NCBI GenBank assembly: GCA_964405325.1
Contig: CAYONM010000108.1
Coordinates: 1-12,771, forward strand
Direction of reading: 5' to 3'
DNA length: 12,771 nucleotides
Origin: CAYONM01 sp964405325
GTDB lineage: Bacteria > Planctomycetota > UBA11346
The notes under the pieces were generated by a model. The model was not told the DNA's origin. It saw nothing but the letters and a program-made list of their open reading frames with translations, and ran no database searches. The translations under genes were made by a program, and so were the position numbers. The stretch's first letter is position 1. Each line of letters opens with the position of its first letter. Below, in pieces: positions 8,601 to 12,771 of this stretch.

Positions 8601-9134
8601 ATCAGCCGTACCGACAATCTGCTGCTGGAGACGAAATTCCGTGCCGATCAGGCCGGCGGTGTGCTGCTGAACAAGCACGATGGCAGCAACGGCTATGCCC
8701 TCGCGATCGACGCCCAGGGCCGGGTGGTGTTCACCATCAGCTCCCAGGGCCAACATAGTCGGCTGGTCAGCAGCACAACCGTGGCCGACGGCGAGTGGCA
8801 CCATGTCCTGGCCGAGATCGATCGTGCCAGCGGACGCATGAGCCTCTACCTGGACGGCCATACCGACCAGGCGGGCCAGGCTTCGATCGGCGCCGACACC
8901 TCGATCGATTGCCAGGCCGACTTCGTGGTCGGCCGCTCCTCTGCCGGTGCCAGCGATCATCTGCACGGTGCCATCGACTTCATGCGGGTCTGCCACGGCA
9001 CCCTGGCCGATGCCCGCACCAGCTACGATGAACTGTATGCCTGGCAATATGTTAGTGGTCCGGCGCTGTTCGACATGTTGGGTCAGCCGATCAAGGGCGA
9101 ACGCCGCGACGCCGGCGCGCTCGAGCAACAATAA
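5637..9134 (+). CDS. Secreted right-handed beta-helix protein with C-terminal LamG domain, probable polysaccharide-active enzyme
   Basis: 1165 residues. The ATG at 5637 gives a clean signal peptide (MKHALLIAICSCTSALASA) with AGGA 8-11 bases upstream; an upstream in-frame ATG at 5583 gives no signal peptide at its N-terminus and is rejected. After export, YIDFDNGDDNADGRAPGSAW near residues 56-75 is the usual entry segment of secreted beta-helix proteins. GEWYLLEVGE followed by YLLYRPEDD near 353-376 resembles the barrel-side segment of beta-helix glycosidases. Helix coils with Asn/Gly-rich turns run from about 388 to 750, and FRLKPDSPAIDAGA near 822-835 marks the end of that region. A LamG/concanavalin-like domain follows, clearest at 993-1132 (GEWHHVLAEID, MSLYLDG), a typical carbohydrate-binding fold. 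The neighbouring sulfatase suggests a sulfated glycan substrate. I cannot assign a glycoside hydrolase or lyase family; GH141-like is one guess. Residues 620-676 are duplicated at 12360-12529. Confidence 0.85.
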   Translation: MKHALLIAICSCTSALASATEYAWQEPQATVTETGSVIWKPKPFQDDLSGQDLRYIDFDNGDDNADGRAPGSAWKHHPWDPFAEGQAKACSGVKTYVFKRGVLYRNPLKALESGTAEQSIRLTSTASWGDGEATLVGSIKLPAKWQQLTQSGLQAPRHLSDLDKIWVFELSDLDNWNRGRPGYKAHAIGNDNFQRNRGSFGIPYGGLFKVEADGSGTMLHLARDPDWQPAGNEYAHDYWHRFSGKKKPMLDENGDTAWTDIGPYGAPAQDDYLKGKPQDFFDGAIFWSTYPSLMGGALPHDPLPPEVTHKKTKKTIPSYNPKTGQVALIQFHGFSKGTSYKIENVPGYLDTAGEWYLLEVGEKRDKKEYLLYRPEDDVDPNQEQIELVANGGAVYIQDQSHIEIAGLGFRYIQKDTISVQGQSDDISIHHCTFSDLTKHAIVFDMKPDPVAWAKKKWNDPKDWKHETPDQIHIADNHFSDIWDSTVQIHNGGGGFGVHSWPFGHAKHVEILRNKLENVGLRHSGTRYSAIPAIMVRCAETGIIAGNIVKKSFGSGIMVFGGQTWGYTGSDWPLTRILIYHNSTEDTALAINDYGGFSLWQGGQLYVYNNNIGNSVGYMPGGIFGNGRATTLSYPYYIDGGYKIYGFNNIVWDRSNDYENDPYASKVAGYFSVFGFLNHFTNNTLYRHARATGGSSGNRTDIVSNVFADISMEFLKNNRVENPSLVGGGDTGASGIAGIPSLAYGKNFFSGNAIGGSLVESNERKGVQVHQNIAAETLDELAEQMQSFPVRWGQLGTKVEECPIVGELEPDGLTDIGSEAADFRLKPDSPAIDAGATYFYPWALSACVGEWNFTENHADASKVVDYSFSMTEAHYDRFMYAMLPVQTLSINEADRSAYVPAPSEDWVNGALAFDGTRFASITDAEMRADAEVVITQFITGRGQQSWKKYDKWPKDVWTFPEPDGGHKGGHPNFGPDQAAKYPGERRKTLISRTDNLLLETKFRADQAGGVLLNKHDGSNGYALAIDAQGRVVFTISSQGQHSRLVSSTTVADGEWHHVLAEIDRASGRMSLYLDGHTDQAGQASIGADTSIDCQADFVVGRSSAGASDHLHGAIDFMRVCHGTLADARTSYDELYAWQYVSGPALFDMLGQPIKGERRDAGALEQQ
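7495..7664 (+). repeat. 170 bp exact repeat, source copy inside the beta-helix gene
   Basis: This segment encodes residues of about 620-676 in the beta-helix core and is identical over all 170 bases to 12360-12529, in the same orientation, 4865 bp apart. Homology stops abruptly at both ends: bases 7494 and 12359 differ, as do 7665 and 12530. It is judged the source because here it is continuous with a full-length gene. Confidence 0.95.
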
Positions 9135-9156
9135 GCAAGGCTGAAAGGTCGACAGC

Positions 9157-9187
9157 AGCCGGCACTGCGCATCGCGCAGTGCCGGCT
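9157..9187 (+). terminator. Strong hairpin after the beta-helix gene
   Basis: Agccggcactgcgc at 9157-9170 pairs perfectly with gcgcagtgccggct at 9174-9187, a 14 bp stem with a 3-base loop. It starts 22 bases after the stop codon of the beta-helix gene and lies between two convergent genes, so it may stop transcription from both sides. There is no T-run after it, so a classic intrinsic terminator is not proven. Confidence 0.6.
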
Positions 9188-9208
9188 GTCATGTCCCTGA
9201 GACTCGGT

Positions 9209-9239
9209 ACCGCTCCGCTGCCGGGGGTGGCAGAGCGGT
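9209..9239 (-). terminator. Second hairpin in the convergent gap
   Basis: Accgct (9209-9214) pairs with agcggt (9234-9239), and ctgcc (9218-9222) with ggcag (9229-9233), leaving a 3-base bulge and a GT-rich loop. It lies about 110 bases beyond the sulfatase stop codon on that gene's downstream side. No T-run is seen, so termination is only a suggestion. The rest of the gap, 9240-9348, holds no feature I can support. Confidence 0.4.
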
Positions 9240-9348
9240 GCTGCGCATCAGCACCGCGAGTACGAGCGCAGCTCTATCCTTTTGGTCACGCGCCTTGCAT
9301 CTGCACGACGGCGCTTCGACTTCTTCAAAGTATTTATGGGATACAACA

Positions 9349-10698
9349 CTAGACCCCAGCCAGGAATTCCTCCGAGATATTCGCGTCAATGATTTGGTCC
9401 AATTTGGCGACCTGATCCGAATGCTTGGTGGCCAGATTCCTGGTCTCGCCAGCATCTTCCCCCAGGTGGTACAGCTCGGCCGGCGCGTCGTCCAGGCGGT
9501 AGAGCTTCCAGTCGCCACTGCGGACCGCCCGCTGCCGGCCCTTGGGTTTATTCCGCCGGGCAGCGAACTGCCAATAACGGTACTCGGGCTGGGCCTGCTG
9601 CTGGCCCAGCAGGTTCGGTGCGAAGGAGATGCCGTCGGTGGCGGTCGGCGCAGCGGCACCGCTCAATTCAGCCAAGGTGGCCAGGAAATCATAACCAGCG
9701 GATTGATAGTCGCTGGTCACGCCAGCCGGCACATGACCAGGCCAGCGTGCGACCATCGGCACCCGGATGCCCCCCTCGTACAGACTCCGCTTCCGACCGC
9801 GCAAGCCGCCCGCGCTGTTGAAATAACGGATCTCACTCGGAAAGGCCGGACCATTATCGGAATCGAATAGGACAATGGTGTTGTCATCTATGCCAAGCTC
9901 CGTGAGCAGGTCGAGTATACGACCAACATCGCGGTCGATGCGCATGACCATGGCAGCGTAGACCAGTTTGTCGTGATCACCATCCGAGCATAACTCGCGA
10001 GCGGTTGCCAGCAGTTCATCGTCGGGAACGGTGAAATCATTATGCGGCAGGGTGATGGGGAAATAGGCATAGAACGGCCGCTGCGCTTGGGCGCGTATAA
10101 AGGACAGGCCCTGCTGCATGATCAGCTCGTGCGAAAACTGCTCCTGGGCACCCCCAGCGTTCCCTGGCAATTCCTGGATGCCGCGATCATCATCCAGAAA
10201 TTCCGGATAATAACTGTGCGCCCGGCTCTGGTGCAGGTAACCGTAAAAGTGATCGAAACCCTGGCTCAAAGGCGCTCCTGGCGAATCGTTCAGACCCAGC
10301 GACCATTTGCCGAAGCCGCCGGTAGCATAGCCTTGTCCGGACAGCAGGCGCGGAATAGTCATCTCATCGACCAGCGTCTTATTCTTGTCCTGATTGTAAC
10401 GCATCGAAGCACGGCCGTTGTGCCGTCCGGTCATCAGGCAGCAGCGCGCCGGCAGGCAGACCGGACAACTAGTGTAATGATTGGTGAAGCGCATGCCCTC
10501 GGCCGCCATCCGGTCCAGACGCGGAGTCGGAAAATGCTGCTGGCCGTAACAGCCCAGATCGCCATACCCCAGATCGTCGGTGAAGATATGGATGATGTTC
10601 GGCGGACGCTTGGGCTTGAGCGCCGTGAAGGGCAGATAGGGCAATACCGCCGCGGCACAGCCAGCGGCGAGAACCTGACGTCGAGTCGGATGCGGCAT
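9349..10698 (-). CDS. S1-family sulfatase, Tat-exported
   Basis: A 449-residue type I sulfatase that should hydrolyse a sulfate ester, here probably on a polysaccharide or oligosaccharide. The start at 10698 is fixed by a near-perfect AAGGAGGT ribosome site 4 bases upstream and a twin-arginine signal (TRRQVLAAG, residues 5-13). Visible active-site elements are the metal ligands D41-D42 in FTDDLGYGDLG, the formylglycine motif C81-L-P-A-R85 followed by CCLMTG, K131 in GKWSLG, H219 in LPHND, D281-N282 in DSDNGP, and K303 before LYEGGIRVP. Cys at 81 means maturation needs a formylglycine-generating enzyme or anSME encoded elsewhere. The motif GKWSLG has Ser133 where many sulfatases have His (GKWHLG); the clade with QGFDHFYGYLHQ and AHSYYPEFL signatures often has Gly there. 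The gene converges with the beta-helix gene and diverges from the regulator. Substrate and S1 subfamily are undetermined. Confidence 0.93.
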   Translation of the reverse strand: MPHPTRRQVLAAGCAAAVLPYLPFTALKPKRPPNIIHIFTDDLGYGDLGCYGQQHFPTPRLDRMAAEGMRFTNHYTSCPVCLPARCCLMTGRHNGRASMRYNQDKNKTLVDEMTIPRLLSGQGYATGGFGKWSLGLNDSPGAPLSQGFDHFYGYLHQSRAHSYYPEFLDDDRGIQELPGNAGGAQEQFSHELIMQQGLSFIRAQAQRPFYAYFPITLPHNDFTVPDDELLATARELCSDGDHDKLVYAAMVMRIDRDVGRILDLLTELGIDDNTIVLFDSDNGPAFPSEIRYFNSAGGLRGRKRSLYEGGIRVPMVARWPGHVPAGVTSDYQSAGYDFLATLAELSGAAAPTATDGISFAPNLLGQQQAQPEYRYWQFAARRNKPKGRQRAVRSGDWKLYRLDDAPAELYHLGEDAGETRNLATKHSDQVAKLDQIIDANISEEFLAGV

Positions 10699-10702
10699 GC
10701 GA

Positions 10703-10710
10703 ACCTCCTT
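10703..10710 (-). promoter_or_regulatory. Ribosome binding site of the sulfatase gene
   Basis: AAGGAGGT on the minus strand, four bases before the ATG at 10698. This is the strongest ribosome site in the window and decides the start against an in-frame ATG further upstream at 10761, which would put 21 polar residues before the Tat signal. Confidence 0.85.
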
Positions 10711-10727
10711 TTTGTCCACTTGTAGCT

Positions 10728-10773
10728 GCTCGAGCCGAGGGGGGCTGGTACTTTGTCGCAATTGAATTATGAT
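10728..10773 (+). promoter_or_regulatory. Divergent sulfatase/regulator control region with candidate regulator promoter
   Basis: The two divergent genes are separated by 98 bp. On the plus strand CTGGTA (10745-10750, 3 of 6 with TTGACA) is followed after exactly 17 bases by TATGAT (10768-10773, 5 of 6 with TATAAT), a plausible promoter starting about 15-20 bases before the regulator ATG, with GGAGGA as ribosome site. The perfect palindrome gctcgagc (10728-10735) lies just upstream, where it could act on both genes. XylR-type regulators often bind such divergent regions; autoregulation and sulfatase control are inferred. No clear minus-strand promoter is seen. Confidence 0.4.
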
Positions 10774-10796
10774 TCTGTGTCAGCCGGAGGAAGCTC

Positions 10797-11855
10797 ATGT
10801 CGCCATCTGGTCCGGACATCGCCATCGTCCTGCCTGGTGAACCGCATCGCCAACTGGCGCTGCAGACGGGGCTCAGCGACAGCGGCTGCAGCTCGCTGCT
10901 GGTGGACGCCACGGATCAGCAGCGTTCCCGCCGCTGCCACGGCCTGATCAGCGCCTGCCCACGATCGGAATTGGCGCTACACTTGCGCCGACTGCCGACC
11001 ATCTGGCTGTGGCAGCAGGCCGACGGCATCGGTCTCGAACACGATGAAGCCGCCTGTGGCGAAACCGCCGCCGAACATCTCTTGCAGCTCGGTCACCGAC
11101 AACTGCTGATCCTGGCCAATCGGCATCTCCTGGGCCATGCCCGTCTGCAGGGCTTTCGCCAGGCGGCCAGCGCGCACGGCGCCACGGTGGCAGACTGCCA
11201 GCTGGAGGAGCTTCCGGGTCGACTGCAGCACGCTCAGGCCCCCTACGGCCTGTTCGCGTTTTCCGATGCCCTAGCCGCCCAGGCCATGCACAAACTGCTG
11301 GCAGCCGCTTGGCGAATCCCCGAGGAGGTCGCGATCCTCGGCGTCAATGACAACCCGGCTGTCGTCGATGCCGCTCCGATCCCCCTCTCCAGTGTCCGTC
11401 AGGATTGGCAGGGCCTCGGCCGCTTGGCTGGCCGCCTGCTGCAGGCGATGCTGGCCGGGCGTCCACTGCCGCCAACGCATGCCGCACTTCCGCCGCGCGG
11501 CGTCGTGATGCGCCGCAGCACCGAGGAGATCGCGGTCGACGATGCGCTGCTGCGAGCGGTATTGCTGCTGCTGCGCGACGATCCGAGGCATCTGACCTGC
11601 GAACAGGTGGCGCGCACGGTCGGCTGCTCCCGCAGCACGCTTGACCGCCACTATCGCCGTCTGCTTGGCCGCAGCATCGGCGCCGACCTCCGGCAACGCC
11701 GGCTGCGTCGCGCCTACCACTTGCTGCGCACCAGCAAGGAACCGCTGGCAGTGATCGCCGAACAATGCGGCTACCGCCACAGCAGCAACCTGATTGCCGC
11801 TTTCAGACAACGCTACGGCTGCAATCCCGGGCAATGCCGTCAGCGGAGGGCATAG
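10797..11855 (+). CDS. XylR-like regulator: sugar-binding domain fused to AraC-type DNA-binding domain
   Basis: 352 residues. Residues about 6-238 are a periplasmic-binding-protein/LacI-type ligand domain: GETAAEHLLQLGHRQLLIL near 88-106 (the family's AA..L...GHR.. segment), LQGFRQAASAHG at 117-128, the GLFAFSDALAAQAM segment at 151-164, and VAILGVNDNP followed by PLSSVRQDW. Residues about 246-350 are an AraC-type double helix-turn-helix: LTCEQVARTVGCSRSTLDRHYRRLLG, then LAVIAEQCGYRHSSNLIAAFRQRYGCNPGQ. There is no LacI-type N-terminal DNA-binding domain, which is the XylR arrangement. The ligand domain looks somewhat shorter than usual near residues 10-50, where family members carry a longer first helix region. 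GGAGGA precedes the ATG by 5 bases. It is divergent from the sulfatase, so it probably controls that gene and perhaps the beta-helix gene in response to a monosaccharide. The ligand is unknown. Confidence 0.9.
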   Translation: MSPSGPDIAIVLPGEPHRQLALQTGLSDSGCSSLLVDATDQQRSRRCHGLISACPRSELALHLRRLPTIWLWQQADGIGLEHDEAACGETAAEHLLQLGHRQLLILANRHLLGHARLQGFRQAASAHGATVADCQLEELPGRLQHAQAPYGLFAFSDALAAQAMHKLLAAAWRIPEEVAILGVNDNPAVVDAAPIPLSSVRQDWQGLGRLAGRLLQAMLAGRPLPPTHAALPPRGVVMRRSTEEIAVDDALLRAVLLLLRDDPRHLTCEQVARTVGCSRSTLDRHYRRLLGRSIGADLRQRRLRRAYHLLRTSKEPLAVIAEQCGYRHSSNLIAAFRQRYGCNPGQCRQRRA

Positions 11856-11920
11856 GGGGCGCTCCCCGCCAGTCCGGCTCGGACCTCGCGACGTCCGTCA
11901 CAGCCGCCAGCCGGGCTCCG
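11854..11920 (+). repeat. REP-like intergenic repeat, right copy
   Basis: Positions 11884-11920 match the reverse complement of 1-37 at 35 of 37 bases. The G-run/C-run block at 11854-11867 corresponds to the hairpin part of the left copy but lacks one G. A 16-base segment between the two blocks is absent from the left copy; 11868-11882 itself resembles the end of the element (12 of 15 bases like 11906-11920), suggesting internal duplication. The element begins right at the TAG stop codon of the regulator. Confidence 0.7.
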
Positions 11921-11963
11921 GTCCCACGGCCTCGGTCGGGATTCGCTCAGCTCACGCGAGCGA

Positions 11964-11998
11964 TTTTCGGCGGCGCCACGCACCATTGTCGCCGAAAA
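11964..11998. other. Palindrome between the regulator and the truncated gene
   Basis: Ttttcggcg (11964-11972) and cgccgaaaa (11990-11998) form a 9 bp inverted repeat with a 17-base loop. On both strands the T-rich side comes first and the A-rich side last, the opposite of an intrinsic terminator, so a binding site or a chance palindrome is likelier. Confidence 0.35.
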
Positions 11999-12061
11999 AA
12001 CCATCGCTCAGTCGGCCAACATCGCCTGGAACCAACCGAATCCGACTGGTGAGGGAACCCC

Positions 12062-12359
12062 TCAATCCCCGTATTCGACCACCTGCCGTTCGGACACTTG
12101 CGTGTCCACAAAGACGAATTGCAGCCAGACGCGATCGGTGCCGTCCGACAGGCGGATACGGCGCGGTATCCTCGCGGCGCCGCCGGCCTCGAACTGCGGG
12201 TCCGGCCATTCGCCGACCACTTCGGCATCAATCTCCCATCGCACCGCGCGGATGCCGCCTGCGACCCGGCGATCGGACAGGCAATCCAGGATCAGCTGGC
12301 GCTCGTCGCGTTGCTGATCCAGACGCGCCGGGCGCGACAGGCGGGCGAGTGCCGCACGC
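12062..12359 (-). pseudogene. Truncated 3' remnant of a gene, possibly GspJ-like pseudopilin
   Basis: On the minus strand about 98 codons end in a TGA at 12062-12064 and read as natural protein: RQLILDCLSDRRVAGGIRAV, then RWEIDAEVVGEWPD, RIPRRIRLSDG and VWLQFVFVDTQ. The pattern of a 'GI.A.R' strand, a W-P segment, 'IPR.IRL..DG' and a hydrophobic strand resembles the C-terminal part of GspJ/PulJ minor pseudopilins; this is recognition by eye, not a search. The reading stops being gene-like exactly at 12360, where the 170 bp copy of beta-helix sequence begins. Beyond that copy, 12530 onward shows no continuation, so the 5' part is missing, not merely interrupted. The frame stays open through the copy by chance, giving a false 192-residue ORF. 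Confidence 0.5.
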
Positions 12360-12529
12360 GCGGCATCTTCGGCAACGGCCGGGCCACCACGCTGAGCTAC
12401 CCCTACTACATCGACGGCGGCTACAAGATCTACGGCTTCAACAACATCGTCTGGGACCGCAGCAACGACTACGAGAACGATCCCTATGCCAGTAAGGTCG
12501 CCGGCTATTTTTCGGTATTCGGTTTTCTG
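12360..12529 (+). repeat. 170 bp exact repeat, displaced copy of beta-helix gene fragment
   Basis: This copy is identical to 7495-7664. It joins the truncated minus-strand gene on its left and unrelated intergenic DNA on its right. I see no terminal inverted repeats, no target duplication and no transposase. The copied frame remains open on the plus strand and ends four bases beyond the copy in a TGA at 12533-12535. It may be a recent duplication or an assembly join between two pieces sharing this sequence. Confidence 0.95.
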
Positions 12530-12552
12530 GAGTGACAGTAATAGTGCATGGC

Positions 12553-12584
12553 AACAAAAATGAATGTGAAATGTAACAAAAATG
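12553..12584 (+). repeat. Twin direct repeat, candidate operator
   Basis: AACAAAAATG occurs at 12553-12562 and again at 12575-12584, a 22-base period, about two helical turns, so both copies face the same side of the DNA. This is the kind of paired half-site used by AraC-type proteins. It lies 68-99 bp before the TATAAT box of the last gene. The role is inferred from spacing only. Confidence 0.4.
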
Positions 12585-12651
12585 GCGCACCAGCGGAGAT
12601 GGAGGAGAACGACATCGGGACGTATCTGTCCGAGTGGCACTTCTCTATCGT

Positions 12652-12657
12652 TATAAT
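12652..12657 (+). promoter_or_regulatory. -10 box of the last gene
   Basis: A perfect TATAAT lies 44 bases before the ATG at 12702, in a stretch with no other gene. The -35 region is poor (a TGTCCG at a 19-base spacing is the best I see), so an activator may be required, which would fit the direct repeats upstream. Confidence 0.5.
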
Positions 12658-12701
12658 GGCTTCTAGATTGATTCTCGTCGTGGCGACACCAGGATCAGAT
12701 C

Positions 12702-12771
12702 ATGACCATTCTGCTACGTGCCTGCCTGTATCTGGTCCTGGTGGCGGCGGTGTCGGTATCGCATGCCGCTA
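12702..12771 (+). CDS. Start of an exported protein, cut by the window end
   Basis: The first 23 codons read MTILLRACLYLVLVAAVSVS and then HAA: one Arg followed by a hydrophobic stretch and an A-rich end, a typical Sec signal peptide with probable cleavage after SHA. AGGA lies 9 bases before the ATG, and a perfect TATAAT lies further upstream. The mature part is outside the window, so the product cannot be named. It is close in position to the carbohydrate cluster but lies beyond the rearranged region, so it need not belong to it. Confidence 0.65.
   Translation, partial: MTILLRACLYLVLVAAVSVSHAA

Noticed and set aside
8118..9131. Minus-strand open frame of 337 codons opposite the LamG part
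   Set aside because: Same reasons: it mirrors the LamG coding strand, has no credible ribosome site and no recognisable domain.
9238..9870. Plus-strand frame running into the sulfatase gene
   Set aside because: Mostly antisense to the sulfatase, whose motifs and strong ribosome site are unambiguous.
10042..10725. Plus-strand frame of 227 codons opposite the sulfatase N-terminal half
   Set aside because: Antisense shadow; it also overlaps the sulfatase ribosome site and has no plausible start signal.
11964..11998. Intrinsic terminator for the regulator
   Set aside because: The stem ends in A residues on both strands where a terminator would need a T-run.
7495..12529. Diversity-generating retroelement (template and variable repeat)
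   Set aside because: The two repeats are identical with no adenine-directed differences, and no reverse transcriptase gene is present between or near them.
12360..12529. Insertion sequence or MITE
   Set aside because: No terminal inverted repeats, no target duplication, and the segment is plain coding sequence of the nearby gene.
12062..12640. Minus-strand frame of 192 codons across the duplicated segment
   Set aside because: It joins intergenic sequence, antisense of the beta-helix copy and a real gene remnant; only the last about 98 codons look like protein.
1..12771. CRISPR arrays, tRNA or rRNA genes
   Set aside because: No regularly spaced repeat series, no cloverleaf with CCA-type end and no rRNA-like conserved blocks were seen on either strand.

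Overview
The window is GC-rich bacterial DNA, roughly 60% GC by eye. It reads as accessory carbohydrate/sulfate metabolism from a member of the Planctomycetota-Verrucomicrobiota-Lentisphaerota group. The evidence is gene content. A DUF1549/DUF1553 protein, a Tat-exported DUF1501 protein and a PPC-repeat protein form the compact trio typical of those phyla, next to an S1 sulfatase, a large beta-helix/LamG exoprotein and a XylR-type regulator (sugar-binding domain fused to AraC helix-turn-helix). The phylum itself cannot be fixed from the sequence.

Layout. 1-158: intergenic, with a REP-like repeat carrying a hairpin. 159-5419: three plus-strand genes packed end to end (3 bp gap, then a 4-base stop/start overlap), almost certainly one operon: DUF1549/DUF1553 protein, DUF1501 protein, PPC-domain protein. 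5420-5636: a 217 bp AT-richer gap with two inverted repeats, likely the control region of the next gene. 5637-9134: secreted 1165-residue right-handed beta-helix protein with a C-terminal LamG domain. 9135-9348: convergent gap with two hairpins. 9349-10698 (minus): Tat-exported S1 sulfatase. 10699-10796: divergent promoter region. 10797-11855: XylR-like regulator. 11856-12061: a second, inverted copy of the REP-like element and a palindrome. 12062-12359 (minus): truncated 3' remnant of a gene, possibly a GspJ-like pseudopilin. 12360-12529: an exact 170 bp copy of an internal piece of the beta-helix gene. 12530-12701: intergenic with a perfect TATAAT. 12702-12771: first 23 codons of another exported protein.

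Working model (inference): the regulator senses a sugar released from a sulfated polysaccharide and controls the divergent sulfatase and perhaps the beta-helix gene. The beta-helix/LamG protein would bind and cleave the glycan outside the cell, the sulfatase would remove sulfate, and the DUF1549/DUF1501/PPC trio would give an envelope function that has not been characterised biochemically. The most unusual structural feature is the exact, in-frame 170 bp duplication of the beta-helix core next to a broken gene. It is either a recent rearrangement or an assembly chimera.
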